From the NCBI GenBank assembly GCA_016212695.1, contig JACREX010000110.1:1-52424 (forward strand): a stretch of 52,424 nucleotides of DNA, in the 5' to 3' direction. Of the stretch, positions 34,532-44,598 are shown piece by piece. A program made the position numbers and the translations under genes. Each line of letters starts with the position of its first letter. The first letter of the stretch is position 1. Origin of the DNA: Bacteroidia bacterium. GTDB lineage: Bacteria; Bacteroidota; Bacteroidia; Bacteroidales; GWF2-35-48. Under the pieces are notes generated by a model. It did no database searches and was not told the origin of the DNA. It worked only from the letters and a program-made list of their open reading frames with translations.

Positions 34532-36670
34532 TTGGCGATTAGAAAAGACATATTAATTCGATTCATTATTATTTACTGGACGGTTTTTCTGTTTGCCGTA
34601 GCCATTATTGCACGGATTGTTTTTCTTCAATTTGCTGAAGGCGAGAAATGGAAAACCAAAGCGCTGAGCATTTCACAGAGAGATATTATAATCCTGGCCA
34701 ACAGGGGCGATATCTGCGATGCTGATGGGAAGACACTTGCCAGTTCGGTTCCTTTTTATGAAATCCACATGGATATGAAAGCGGATGGTCTTGACGAAGA
34801 TATCTTCAATGAAAATATAGATTCGTTATCATTTTGCTTAGCCGATTTTTTCAAAAACAAATCAAAAGATGAATACAAAAAAGAATTAGTACGCGGCTGG
34901 AAAAAAGGAGAAAGAAATGTTCTGATAAAAAAGAGAGTATCGTATTCCGAACTGAAACAAATCAAACAGTTTCCAATTTTCAGGCTTGGGAGAAACAGGG
35001 GCGGGTTCATTGCAATCCAGAAAGACAAACGGGTTAAGCCGTTTAATATTCTTGCATCCAGAACCATCGGTTATCTGCGGGAAGGGGAAGAAGGGGAAAC
35101 AGGGGAAAAAACCGGATTTTCCGGAATCGAAGGGGCTTACGACCATGAATTAAAGGGAACGAAAGGATTAAAACTTGTACAAAAAAGTTCCGGCAATATA
35201 TGGATGCCCATCAGCGACGCAAACGAAATAGAACCCAAAGACGGCAGAGATATTATTACGACCATCGATGTTAATCTTCAGGATGTAGCCGAAACGGCTT
35301 TGATGAAACAGTTGAAATTAAGCAATGCCGACTGGGGAACCGTAATCCTGATGGAAGTTAAAAACGGGGAGATCAAAGCGGTTGCAAATCTTCAGAGAGA
35401 CAGTTCCGGCAATTACGGAGAATATTTTAATTATGCCATCGGCGCCAGTGTTGAGCCGGGTTCAATTTTTAAACTTCCCTCATTGGTTGTCGCTCTTGAA
35501 GACGGATATGTAAACCTGACAGACACTTTCGACACGGAGGGAGGAGTAAAATATTACTATAACAAACCCATGAAGGATTCCCACAAAGGCGGAGGAAGAT
35601 TCAGCGTTCAACAGATATTTGAAATGTCGTCCAATGTCGGCGTGTCGAAAATCATAACCCAATATTATGAAACCCAACCGCAAAAATTTGTTGACAGGCT
35701 ATACAGCATGAAGATGAACAGTCCTCTGGGGCTCGACATTAAAGGAGAAGCCCGGCCTGTGATAAAAAGCCCGAAAGATAAATACTGGTCCGGGTTAAGC
35801 TTACCCTGGATGTCCGTCGGGTATTCCGTTCAGATCACACCGCTGCAGATACTTACTTTTTACAATGCAATAGCTAATAACGGTAAAATGGTAAAACCTC
35901 ATTTTGTAAAAGCGATCCGTTATCATGGCCAGATAGTAAAATCCTTTGAACCCGAAATCATCCATCCATCCGTCTGTTCACAGCAAACTGTCGAAAAAGC
36001 AAGAAAAATGATGGAAGGAGTGGTTGAAAAAAAAAATGGTACAGCCCATAGATTGAAAAATGATCATATAAAAATTGCAGGAAAAACAGGTACCGCACAG
36101 ATTGCAAAAGACAATGAAGGGTATGGGATCGATGTTCATAGTTATAGGGCTTCGTTCTGCGGATATTTTCCTTCGGACAATCCGTTGTATTCATGCATTG
36201 TGATGATCAATAATCCCCGCGGCAGCATTTATTACGGATCATCCTTGTCCGGCCCGGTTTTCAGAGAAATAGCCGAATTAGTTTATGCTAAAAGCCTCGA
36301 TATCCACCAGGAATGCGAACCTAAAGAAAACCTTTCTACCGAAGAACTTCCCACTATAAAAAACGGGTATAGAAATTATCTGGAAACCTCATGCAAGGCA
36401 TTGAAGCTGAAAATTGAAAAAGAAACAAAGGCTGAATGGGTAGATGTAAAATCAGTAAATTCAAAAATCGTATGCCTTCCCAATTTCCTGAATTCAAAAA
36501 GTAAAATTGTTCCCTGCGTAGTCGGTATGGGTATCCGCGATGCCCTGCCATTACTTGAAAATAACGGATTACGGGTTACGACAAGAGGAAGGGGAACCAT
36601 CAAATCCCAGTCGTTGGAACCAGGGACAAACGTGAATAAAAACGACAGCATCTTGATAGAACTTATTTAA
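34532..36670 (+). CDS. ftsI: Penicillin-binding protein 2/3 (FtsI) with PASTA domain
   Basis: This 712-residue class B PBP cross-links septal peptidoglycan with FtsW. It has an N-terminal membrane helix (~8-30), a dimerisation/pedestal region, then the transpeptidase domain with SxxK at Ser311-Lys314 (PGSIFK), SxN at 366-368 (SSN) and KTG at 518-520 (AGKTGTAQ). One PASTA-type repeat closes the protein (PCVVGMGIRDALPLLENNGL...). The start is TTG 34532, two bases after the ftsL stop. Its position between ftsL and murE identifies it as the division PBP. Confidence 0.95.
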   Translation: MAIRKDILIRFIIIYWTVFLFAVAIIARIVFLQFAEGEKWKTKALSISQRDIIILANRGDICDADGKTLASSVPFYEIHMDMKADGLDEDIFNENIDSLSFCLADFFKNKSKDEYKKELVRGWKKGERNVLIKKRVSYSELKQIKQFPIFRLGRNRGGFIAIQKDKRVKPFNILASRTIGYLREGEEGETGEKTGFSGIEGAYDHELKGTKGLKLVQKSSGNIWMPISDANEIEPKDGRDIITTIDVNLQDVAETALMKQLKLSNADWGTVILMEVKNGEIKAVANLQRDSSGNYGEYFNYAIGASVEPGSIFKLPSLVVALEDGYVNLTDTFDTEGGVKYYYNKPMKDSHKGGGRFSVQQIFEMSSNVGVSKIITQYYETQPQKFVDRLYSMKMNSPLGLDIKGEARPVIKSPKDKYWSGLSLPWMSVGYSVQITPLQILTFYNAIANNGKMVKPHFVKAIRYHGQIVKSFEPEIIHPSVCSQQTVEKARKMMEGVVEKKNGTAHRLKNDHIKIAGKTGTAQIAKDNEGYGIDVHSYRASFCGYFPSDNPLYSCIVMINNPRGSIYYGSSLSGPVFREIAELVYAKSLDIHQECEPKENLSTEELPTIKNGYRNYLETSCKALKLKIEKETKAEWVDVKSVNSKIVCLPNFLNSKSKIVPCVVGMGIRDALPLLENNGLRVTTRGRGTIKSQSLEPGTNVNKNDSILIELI

Positions 36671-36681
36671 TAAAGAATGAT

Positions 36682-38142
36682 TTGAAAAAACTCGAAGATA
36701 TATTAAAAAATATAACAACAGAAAAGATAGCAGGAGATGTATCACGTAACATTAACCGGATCGCTTTTGATTCCCGGAGTGTTACTGAAAACGATTTGTT
36801 TGTCGCTGTTCCCGGCACGCAATCCGACGGTCATAATTTCATCGGAATGGCTATAGAAAAAGGCGCAGGAGTTATTGTTTGTGAAAAAATTCCGGCAGCG
36901 CTTCTTCCGTCGGTAACTTATATTATGGTAAAAGACAGTTCGTATGCTCTGGGCTTTTTGGCATCCGATTATTTTGACAATCCTTCTTCGAAGTTGAAAC
37001 TTATCGGGGTAACCGGGACCAACGGAAAAACAACAACTGCCACCCTCTCTTACCGGCTTGCAAAAAAACTCGGCTACAAATCAGGACTGCTTTCTACCGT
37101 AAGAAATTATATCGGCAACCGGGAGATTGCAGCAACCCACACGACACCTGATGCCGTTAAAATCAACAGCCTTATCAACGACATGGTGGTTGAAGGATGT
37201 GAATACTGTTTTATAGAAGTAAGCTCTCATGCAATCGTGCAAAACCGCATTGCCGGGTTAAAATTCACAGGAGGTATTTTTACCAACATCACGCATGATC
37301 ATCTGGATTATCATAAAACTTTCGATGAATATATAAAAGCAAAAAAAATATTCTTCGATCATCTTGACGAAAACGCTTTTGCCCTTGCAAATATTGACGA
37401 CCGGAATGGCAAAGTAATGCTGCAGAATACAAAAGCGCAAAAATACAGTTACTCATTAAAATCTTATTCCGACTTTAAATGCAAGATTCTTGAAAGTCAT
37501 TTCGACGGGATGCTTTTGAATATTGACGGAAATGAAGTGTGGACAAAACTGATCGGCGGTTTTAATGCTTACAATATTCTTGCGGTTTACTCTACTGCCG
37601 TGCTTCTGAAGCATCAAAAAGAGGAAGTATTGACTATACTCAGCGACCTGGTTACCGTTGACGGCAGGTTCGAATATATCCGGTCGAAAAACGGGATAAC
37701 TGCCATCGTGGATTATGCCCACACACCGGATGCATTAATTAATGTACTCAGCACGATTAATGAAATCCGTGCAGGGCTGGGGCGGTTAATTACAGTTGTC
37801 GGCGCAGGCGGCGATCGTGACAAAACCAAACGGCCTGTAATGGCAAAAGCCGCATCCGAACTCAGCGATAAAGTCATACTCACATCTGATAACCCAAGGA
37901 GTGAAAACCCTGAAACCATCCTTGAAGACATGTATGCAGGCATTGAAGCCCATAACAGAAAAAAAGTCGTGAAAATCACGGACAGAAAAGAAGCCATACA
38001 CGCCGCATGTATTATGGCAGATGTTTATGATATCCTTCTTATAGCGGGGAAGGGACATGAAAATTACCAGGAAATTAAAGGAGTGAAACATCCTTTTGAT
38101 GATAAAAAAGTAGTGCGGGAAATTTTTAACGAAATAGGATAA
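36682..38142 (+). CDS. murE: UDP-MurNAc-tripeptide synthetase (meso-diaminopimelate type)
   Basis: MurE adds the third amino acid to the peptidoglycan stem. The 486-residue Mur ligase has SRSVTENDLFVAVPG at the start, the ATP loop GVTGTNGKTTT at 109-119 and DYAHTPDAL. It has DNPR at 403-406, the signature for meso-diaminopimelate rather than lysine. The start is TTG 36682; the beginning MKKLEDIL is family-like, and no ATG is near. mraY starts immediately after its stop. Confidence 0.96.
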   Translation: MKKLEDILKNITTEKIAGDVSRNINRIAFDSRSVTENDLFVAVPGTQSDGHNFIGMAIEKGAGVIVCEKIPAALLPSVTYIMVKDSSYALGFLASDYFDNPSSKLKLIGVTGTNGKTTTATLSYRLAKKLGYKSGLLSTVRNYIGNREIAATHTTPDAVKINSLINDMVVEGCEYCFIEVSSHAIVQNRIAGLKFTGGIFTNITHDHLDYHKTFDEYIKAKKIFFDHLDENAFALANIDDRNGKVMLQNTKAQKYSYSLKSYSDFKCKILESHFDGMLLNIDGNEVWTKLIGGFNAYNILAVYSTAVLLKHQKEEVLTILSDLVTVDGRFEYIRSKNGITAIVDYAHTPDALINVLSTINEIRAGLGRLITVVGAGGDRDKTKRPVMAKAASELSDKVILTSDNPRSENPETILEDMYAGIEAHNRKKVVKITDRKEAIHAACIMADVYDILLIAGKGHENYQEIKGVKHPFDDKKVVREIFNEIG

Positions 38143-39390
38143 ATGCTTTATTATTTATTTCATTGGCTGCATGAATTGCATTTTCCCGGAGCGGGAGTGT
38201 TCGATTACATCACATTCCGCGCAGCAATGGCGCTTATAGCCTCCCTGGCAGTGGCATTGCTTTTCGGTAAAAGGATCATCCGCTTTCTGCAGAAACAACA
38301 GATCGGCGAAACGATCCGTGATCTCGGGCTTGAAGGGCAATACCAGAAAAAGGGGACGCCGACCATGGGGGGCATCATCATTCTGATATCAATACTTATT
38401 CCCACTCTTCTCTTTGCAAAACTTCATAATGTTTACATTCTGCTGATGCTCATCACTACGGTATGGCTTGGCTTTCTCGGGTTTCTCGACGATTATATCA
38501 AAGTATTCAAGAAAAACAAGGAGGGCCTTGCCGGCAGGTATAAAATCATCGGACAGGTCGGGCTCGGCCTGCTTATCGGATTTACATTTTATTTCAACCC
38601 GCAGGTTGTAATCCGGGAGAAAACAACAAAAGTAATTATTCCATCAAGTGAAATCATTGAAGGATACAGCAATAAAAACATAAATACAGTTTATTATACC
38701 CATACTTCGAAATCAACAAAAACCACGATACCTTTTTTAAAGAACAATGAATTTGACTATGCTTACCTTGTTGGGTTTCTCGGTAAACAGGCAAGAAGAT
38801 GGGCATGGGTTGTTTTTGTAATCGTGACGGTTCTTATCGTAACAGCAGTTTCAAACGGAGCCAACATGACAGACGGACTCGACGGTCTTGCGACGGGAAG
38901 TTCGGCCATTATCGGGGTAACACTGGGAATCCTTGCATATGTCGGTGGGAATATGATCTATGCGAACTACCTTAATATAATGTATATCCCATACTCCGGT
39001 GAACTGGTAATTTTTGCCGCATCTTTTATAGGGGCAACCGTCGGATTTCTTTGGTATAACTCATTCCCTGCGCAAGTATTCATGGGGGATACAGGCAGCC
39101 TTACCATTGGCGGCATCATTGCGGTTTTTGCGATCATTATAAGAAAAGAATTACTGATACCGATCCTGTGCGGAATATTCTTAGTCGAAAACCTTTCGGT
39201 GATGCTTCAGGTAGGCTATTATAAATATACCAGAAAAAAATTTGGCGAAGGCAGAAGGATTTTCAAAATGGCGCCGCTGCATCACCATTATCAGAAGCAG
39301 GGATACCCGGAACCAAAAATTGTTATTAGATTCTGGATCATTGGAATTATACTGGCTGTATTAACCATTGTCACATTAAAATTACGATAA
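38143..39390 (+). CDS. mraY: Phospho-MurNAc-pentapeptide transferase
   Basis: MraY attaches the MurNAc-pentapeptide to undecaprenyl phosphate, giving lipid I. The protein has 415 residues with about ten membrane helices. Seen are [33 protein letters not shown] with the metal-binding Asp pair, [12 protein letters not shown] and the end [23 protein letters not shown]. An extra loop of ~60 residues (about 150-205) between membrane helices is common in Bacteroidota and accounts for the length above 360. Confidence 0.96.
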   Translation: MLYYLFHWLHELHFPGAGVFDYITFRAAMALIASLAVALLFGKRIIRFLQKQQIGETIRDLGLEGQYQKKGTPTMGGIIILISILIPTLLFAKLHNVYILLMLITTVWLGFLGFLDDYIKVFKKNKEGLAGRYKIIGQVGLGLLIGFTFYFNPQVVIREKTTKVIIPSSEIIEGYSNKNINTVYYTHTSKSTKTTIPFLKNNEFDYAYLVGFLGKQARRWAWVVFVIVTVLIVTAVSNGANMTDGLDGLATGSSAIIGVTLGILAYVGGNMIYANYLNIMYIPYSGELVIFAASFIGATVGFLWYNSFPAQVFMGDTGSLTIGGIIAVFAIIIRKELLIPILCGIFLVENLSVMLQVGYYKYTRKKFGEGRRIFKMAPLHHHYQKQGYPEPKIVIRFWIIGIILAVLTIVTLKLR

Positions 39391-39396
39391 GAAATA

Positions 39397-40734
39397 ATGA
39401 AGAAACGAATAGTCATATTAGGCGGCGGCGAAAGCGGGACAGGGGCGGCAAAACTTGCCAGGGTAAAAGGTTTTGAGGTTTTTGTTTCTGATTCGGGTGA
39501 AATACAACCCAAATATAAAGCATTTCTTAACAAACATTTAATTGAATGGGAAGAGAAAAAGCATACCACAGAACTTATCCTGAATGCCCTTGAAGTGATC
39601 AAGAGTCCCGGGATTCCTGATAAAGCGCCCATAATTAAAACGATTAAAGCAAAAGGGATTCCGATAATTTCAGAAGTAGAATTTGCAGGAAGGTATACGG
39701 ATGCCGTGAAAATATGCATTACCGGGAGCAATGGAAAAACAACCACCACAATGCTCACCTATCATATATTAAAAAAAGCCGGATTTAATGTAGGTCTTGC
39801 CGGTAATGTGGGCGACAGTTTCGCCTTGCAGGTGGCAGAAAAAAAACATGATTTTTATGTCATCGAACTGAGCAGTTTCCAGTTAGACGGTATGTATGAT
39901 TTCAAAGCCGAGATTGCAGTGCTGATGAATATCACACCCGATCATCTCGACCGGTATGAATACAAATTCCAGAATTATATTGATTCGAAATTCAGGATCA
40001 CGCAAAACCAGAAAGAAAAAGATTTTTTCATCTATTGTTCAGACGATGATGTGATTATCAAAGAGCTTGAAAAACGTGATATCATGGCGCAAAAATATCC
40101 ATTCTCTTTCGGGAAGGAAGTTGAACAGGGAGCATATGTTAAAAATAATAATTTCATAATTAAAACACCTAATTCAGAATTTACTATGACAATACATGAA
40201 TTAGCATTACAAGGCCGGCACAACACTTATAATTCAATGGCGGCAGCGATCACAAGCCAGATTCTGATGATCCGGAAAGACCTGATCCGTGAGAGCCTGA
40301 TGGATTTTCAAAGCGTTGAACACCGCCTTGAGCCTGTGGTAATGGTGCATGGGATCGAGTTTATAAACGACTCAAAGGCAACCAACGTGAATTCAACCTG
40401 GTATGCTCTCGAGTGCATGTCAAAGCCGGTTATTTGGATCGTTGGCGGACAGGACAAAGGAAATGATTACGCCATTCTGATGGACCTGGTCAAAACCAAA
40501 GTTAAGGCAATTATTTGCTTAGGTATTGACAATTCAAAGATCCGCCAGGCATTTGAGCCTCTTGGCAAAAAAATGGTAGATGTAACATCCATGGACGATG
40601 CAGTGATATCGGCTTACCGTTTGGCCAAGAAAAACGACGTAATCTTATTGTCGCCTTGCTGCGCAAGTTTTGACCTGTTTGAAAATTTTGAAGACAGGGG
40701 GCGACAGTTTAAACATTGCGTGAGGGAGCTTTAG
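39397..40734 (+). CDS. murD: UDP-MurNAc-L-alanine--D-glutamate ligase
   Basis: This 445-residue Mur ligase adds D-glutamate. It has an N-terminal nucleotide-binding fold (IVILGGGESGTGAAKLA), the ATP loop GSNGKTTT at 110-117, NITPDHLDRYEYKFQNYIDSK and FINDSKATNVNSTWYALE with the DSKAT motif. Then comes IVGGQDKGNDY and the end LLSPCCASFDLFENFEDRGRQFK. It starts 6 bases after mraY. It is followed by 155 bases with a heptad array before ftsW. Confidence 0.96.
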   Translation: MKKRIVILGGGESGTGAAKLARVKGFEVFVSDSGEIQPKYKAFLNKHLIEWEEKKHTTELILNALEVIKSPGIPDKAPIIKTIKAKGIPIISEVEFAGRYTDAVKICITGSNGKTTTTMLTYHILKKAGFNVGLAGNVGDSFALQVAEKKHDFYVIELSSFQLDGMYDFKAEIAVLMNITPDHLDRYEYKFQNYIDSKFRITQNQKEKDFFIYCSDDDVIIKELEKRDIMAQKYPFSFGKEVEQGAYVKNNNFIIKTPNSEFTMTIHELALQGRHNTYNSMAAAITSQILMIRKDLIRESLMDFQSVEHRLEPVVMVHGIEFINDSKATNVNSTWYALECMSKPVIWIVGGQDKGNDYAILMDLVKTKVKAIICLGIDNSKIRQAFEPLGKKMVDVTSMDDAVISAYRLAKKNDVILLSPCCASFDLFENFEDRGRQFKHCVREL

Positions 40735-40778
40735 GCTCAGAATAACGAGCAGACAGCTTGATTACAGCAGTAAAATTC

Positions 40779-40886
40779 TTACTGTTTTAGTTTACTGTCA
40801 ACTGAAAAAAGTTACAAATTATAATTGAAAACCCAAAACCGGAAAACTTGAAACTTGAAACTTGAAACTTGAAACTTGAAACTGAA
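40779..40886. repeat. Heptanucleotide array 4
   Basis: Five perfect copies of ACTTGAA (40846-40880) and one shortened copy run up to four bases before the ftsW start. Degenerate 7-base units precede them (for example TTACTGT near 40779, TACTGTC, and AATTGAA/AACCCAA near 40823). It replaces the usual tight junction between murD and ftsW. Confidence 0.65.
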
Positions 40887-40889
40887 TAA

Positions 40890-42062
40890 ATGAAAGCATT
40901 TCTGGAAAAATATTTTAAAGGCGATCCTGTGATCTGGGTAGTTATGATCATTCTGTCAATCTATTCGGTTCTTGCAGTATTCAGTTCAACAGGCACGCTT
41001 GCATATAAAAGCCAGGGCGGGGATACGACGCATTACTTAGTAAAGCATTCTGCTATTATGCTGATCGGGATTATCATTACATATCTCACTTCATATGTTC
41101 CCTATATTTTTTATGCCCGCATTTCGAGATTATTATATATTATTGTAATCCCGCTTTTAGTTCTTACATTAATGATGGGCGCCAATCTTAATGAAGCGTC
41201 ACGCTGGCTCACCTTACCCGGAGGCGTTACATTCCAGACTTCGGATTTTGCAAAATTAGCCCTGATTCTTTTTGTAGCCAGGATCCTCTCAAAAAAACAA
41301 AATTGTATTAATGATTATAAAGCCGCATTCAGGCCCGTCATTATTGCCACGGGCATTATATGCCTTCTGATATTCCCTGCAAATTTTTCAACGTCTGCAA
41401 TGATCTTCCTGATAATTGTGGTGATGATGTTCATCGGCAGGGTTAATATCAAACACATACTATTATTATTCGGATCCGGAATTATTATCATATGCATTTT
41501 CACAGCCATACTTTTTAAAAAATGCGATCTGTTCCCGAGAGGGTGCACATGGAAAGTTCGGATTGAATCATTTTTAGGACAGACTCCGGATGAAAGCGAT
41601 AATAATTTCCAGGCCGAACAGTCTAAGATTGCCATTTCAACCGGGGGGATTTTTGGAAAAGGGCCTGGTCACAGCACACAACGGAACTTCCTGCCACACC
41701 CCTATTCTGATTTTATTTTTTCAATTATTGTGGAAGAATACGGGTTGTTATTTGGCGCCTTGCCCATTATCGGGATGTACCTGTTTTTAATTTATCGGGC
41801 GGGGGTGATTGTGCGGAAAACCCAATCATCGTTTGCCGCACTGATGGCAGTTGGTCTGACATTCAGTTTGGTGTTCCATGCATTTATAAACATGGCGGTT
41901 GCCGTAAATATTTTTCCTGTTACAGGGCAAACCCTTCCGCTCGTGAGCATGGGAGGAACATCTATATTATTCACCAGTGTGGCATTAGGAATTTTATTAA
42001 GCGTAAGCAGAACGATCCGGGAAAAAGAAGCAGAAAATGAAACAGCAGAAGCAACAGCATAG
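40890..42062 (+). CDS. ftsW: Peptidoglycan polymerase / lipid II transferase FtsW
   Basis: FtsW is the septal glycosyltransferase of the SEDS family and partners with FtsI. The 390-residue protein has about ten membrane helices. SEDS marks are NLNEASRWLTLPGGVTFQTSDFAKLAL, the large extracytoplasmic loop with AISTGGIFGKGPGHSTQRNFLPHPYSDFIFSIIVEEYGLL, and VTGQTLPLVSMGGTSIL near the end. A heptad array lies directly upstream. The last 26 bases overlap the start of murG. Confidence 0.95.
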   Translation: MKAFLEKYFKGDPVIWVVMIILSIYSVLAVFSSTGTLAYKSQGGDTTHYLVKHSAIMLIGIIITYLTSYVPYIFYARISRLLYIIVIPLLVLTLMMGANLNEASRWLTLPGGVTFQTSDFAKLALILFVARILSKKQNCINDYKAAFRPVIIATGIICLLIFPANFSTSAMIFLIIVVMMFIGRVNIKHILLLFGSGIIIICIFTAILFKKCDLFPRGCTWKVRIESFLGQTPDESDNNFQAEQSKIAISTGGIFGKGPGHSTQRNFLPHPYSDFIFSIIVEEYGLLFGALPIIGMYLFLIYRAGVIVRKTQSSFAALMAVGLTFSLVFHAFINMAVAVNIFPVTGQTLPLVSMGGTSILFTSVALGILLSVSRTIREKEAENETAEATA

Positions 42063-43161
42063 AAAGATCATCATCAGCGGCGGCGGCACGGGAGGGCATA
42101 TCTTCCCCGCTATCTCTATTGCCAATGCTCTTATGAAAAAAGACAGTAATACTGATATCCTTTTTGTTGGCGCAATCGGAAAAATGGAAATGGAAAAGGT
42201 TCCTGCTGCAGGATATAAGATTATAGGATTACCTGTCAGTGGATTTCATAGAAGGTTTACCTTAACAAATCTTTCATTTTTCTTTAAACTTATAATCAGT
42301 ATCCTGAAAGCAGGAAAAATAGTTAAGTCATTTAAACCGGATGCAGTGGTCGGCGTAGGTGGTTTTGCAAGCGGCCCGTTGCTTTATGTAGCATCAAGAA
42401 AAAAAATCCCATGCCTGATACAGGAGCAGAATTCATATCCGGGCGTAACCAATAAAATCCTTGCGGGACGGGTTGATAAAATCTGCGTGGCATATGATGG
42501 AATGGAAAAATATTTCCCTGAAAAAAAGATTATCAAGACCGGCAACCCGGTTCGCCAGGATATGAATAAACCTATTAATAAAGAAGAAGCATACAATTTT
42601 TTCCAGCTTGCTGGGAACAGGAAAATATTGTTAGTGGTCGGAGGAAGCCTGGGGGCGAAAACCATTAACGAAAGCATCTGCAATAATCTTGATATTTTGA
42701 TCCGGCATAAGATACAGGTAATATGGCAAACCGGGAAAACATTTTTTGAACAGGCAAAAAATGAAGTGAGCCAATATGCTACCCAGGACATAAAAGTATT
42801 TGAGTTTATAACAAGAATGGATTTTGCATATAGTGTTGCAGATGTAGTGATATCAAGAGCAGGGGCAAGCACCATCTCGGAATTATGCTTAGTGCATAAA
42901 CCTTCGATTTTCGTGCCATCGCCGAATGTGGCTGAAGACCACCAGACAAAAAATGCCATGGCGCTGATAAAAAACAACGCGGCATTAATGGTGACTGATT
43001 CAGAAGCGCGTGAAAAATTAGTTGAAGAAGCGATCGGCCTGCTCCATGATGATTTCAGGAAAAATGTTTACATACAGAACATAGCAAAAATGGGCATTAA
43101 AAATTCAGCAGATAATATTGCTGAAGAAATTATTAAACTTATTGAAATGTCGAACAAATAA
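42037..43161 (+). CDS. murG: Lipid II synthase MurG
   Basis: MurG transfers GlcNAc to lipid I at the inner face of the membrane, producing lipid II. The 374-residue GT-B enzyme has GGGTGGH at residues 15-21, GVGGFASGPLLYVAS, IQEQNSYPGVTNKIL, VVGGSLGAKTIN and SRAGASTISELC with the donor-binding region, then FVPSPNVAEDHQTKNAM. The Gln/Lys-rich first eight residues overlap the ftsW end. A later start is not available before the glycine loop. Confidence 0.96.
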   Translation: MKQQKQQHRKIIISGGGTGGHIFPAISIANALMKKDSNTDILFVGAIGKMEMEKVPAAGYKIIGLPVSGFHRRFTLTNLSFFFKLIISILKAGKIVKSFKPDAVVGVGGFASGPLLYVASRKKIPCLIQEQNSYPGVTNKILAGRVDKICVAYDGMEKYFPEKKIIKTGNPVRQDMNKPINKEEAYNFFQLAGNRKILLVVGGSLGAKTINESICNNLDILIRHKIQVIWQTGKTFFEQAKNEVSQYATQDIKVFEFITRMDFAYSVADVVISRAGASTISELCLVHKPSIFVPSPNVAEDHQTKNAMALIKNNAALMVTDSEAREKLVEEAIGLLHDDFRKNVYIQNIAKMGIKNSADNIAEEIIKLIEMSNK

Positions 43162-43169
43162 ATTTCAGA

Positions 43170-44555
43170 ATGACTCTTGATAAGATAAATAATGTTTATT
43201 TCATCGGGATCGGCGGAATCGGTATGAGCGCCCTGGCCCGCTATTTCAAAGCGGTTGGGAAAAACATTGCAGGTTACGACCGCACGGCAACCGAGTTGAC
43301 CTCGGCGCTCAGAAATGAAGGAATGAATATTCATTATGAGGAAAACATAGAATTTATTCCTTCTGAAATGAAAAACGGCGGAAAGGATCAAACGTTGGTT
43401 GTATATACGCCTGCAATCCCCAAGGATCATAAAGAGCTTACCTATTTTATTTCTCAGGGATATATCCTTAAAAAACGTTCTGAGGTACTTGGCATTATAA
43501 TTAAAAACAAAAAGGGAATAGCGGTTGCGGGCACACACGGAAAAACAACCGTATCGTCCATGATAGCGCATCTTTTAAATAATTCCCCGATTGGCTGCAA
43601 CGCATTCCTTGGCGGCATTGCAAAAAATTATAATTCGAATTTATTATTATCCGAAAAAAGCAAATTTGTAGTAGCAGAAGCTGATGAATTCGACAGGTCG
43701 TTCTTACACCTGAATCCGCAAATAGCCGTGATAACTGCGGTTGACGCTGACCATTTGGACGTCTACGGCAATACCGATGAGATGAAAAAAGCTTTTACCG
43801 AATTCACAGGCTGTATTCAGAACAACGGATCGCTGGTCATAAAAAAAGGAATTGGATTGAAATTAAATAAAGAACAGTTCTATCATGTGTATAAATACGC
43901 GTTGAATTCAGAAGCGGATTTTTATGCGCGGAACATCCGGGTCGAAAACAATCTGTATGTATTTGACATGGTAACCCCGCTGGGCAGCCCGATCCGGAAT
44001 ATCACTCTCGGTGTTCCCGGCCTTGTAAATGTTGAAAATGCGGTAGCGGCATTGGCTGTGGGTTTTTTATCCGGCGTATCGGAACAGGAACTGAAAAATG
44101 CGATGAAAACTTTTTCAGGAAATAAACGGCGGTTTGATGTTCAGATCCATAACGACCGCATTGTTTATATTGATGATTATGCGCACCACCCGGAAGAACT
44201 GAAGGCTTTCATTAATTCAGTGAAAGAATTGTATCCCGGTAAAAAATTAACCGGGATTTTCCAGCCGCACCTGTTTTCGCGGACACGCGATTTTGCCGGT
44301 GAATTTGCAAAGGGCCTCGATCTCTTAGATGAGCTGATTTTATTAGATATTTATCCGGCACGGGAAGAACCGATAAAAGGAGTCACGTCTGAAATTATTT
44401 TTACAAAAGTGAATCTTAAAAATAAAATTCTGTGCAACAAATGTGATTTATTAAAGACGCTTGAAACAAAAAAACCTGAAGTGCTTCTTACCATGGGGGC
44501 AGGAGATATTGACCGGTTTGCAGAGCCTATAAAAAAATTATTCGATAAAAATTAA
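43170..44555 (+). CDS. murC: UDP-MurNAc--L-alanine ligase
   Basis: MurC adds the first amino acid of the stem peptide. The 461-residue protein starts with VYFIGIGGIGMSALAR, has the ATP loop GTHGKTT at 121-127, AEADEFDRSFLHL, DADHLDVYG, the Arg-rich GNKRRFDV, and IDDYAHHPEELKAFI with the catalytic His. The C-terminal part has FQPHLFSRTRDF. It follows murG by 8 bases. After it comes a 43-base gap with a small hairpin. Confidence 0.96.
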   Translation: MTLDKINNVYFIGIGGIGMSALARYFKAVGKNIAGYDRTATELTSALRNEGMNIHYEENIEFIPSEMKNGGKDQTLVVYTPAIPKDHKELTYFISQGYILKKRSEVLGIIIKNKKGIAVAGTHGKTTVSSMIAHLLNNSPIGCNAFLGGIAKNYNSNLLLSEKSKFVVAEADEFDRSFLHLNPQIAVITAVDADHLDVYGNTDEMKKAFTEFTGCIQNNGSLVIKKGIGLKLNKEQFYHVYKYALNSEADFYARNIRVENNLYVFDMVTPLGSPIRNITLGVPGLVNVENAVAALAVGFLSGVSEQELKNAMKTFSGNKRRFDVQIHNDRIVYIDDYAHHPEELKAFINSVKELYPGKKLTGIFQPHLFSRTRDFAGEFAKGLDLLDELILLDIYPAREEPIKGVTSEIIFTKVNLKNKILCNKCDLLKTLETKKPEVLLTMGAGDIDRFAEPIKKLFDKN

Positions 44556-44572
44556 TATAAGTCACGACGACA

Positions 44573-44589
44573 TTCCTGCGAAGCAGGAA
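44573..44589. repeat. Small palindromic repeat in the murC-ftsQ gap
   Basis: TTCCTGC-GAA-GCAGGAA, preceded by CGACGACA, resembles the dispersed CATTCC(C/T)GCGAAAGC-type repeat found in many bacterial genomes. It is one of few interruptions in the dcw cluster. Confidence 0.45.
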
Positions 44590-44598
44590 AATTAAAAG

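Noticed and set aside
42384..42977. A 197-codon minus-strand frame inside murG
   Set aside because: murG is full length with all motifs, and the antisense frame has no protein-like features.
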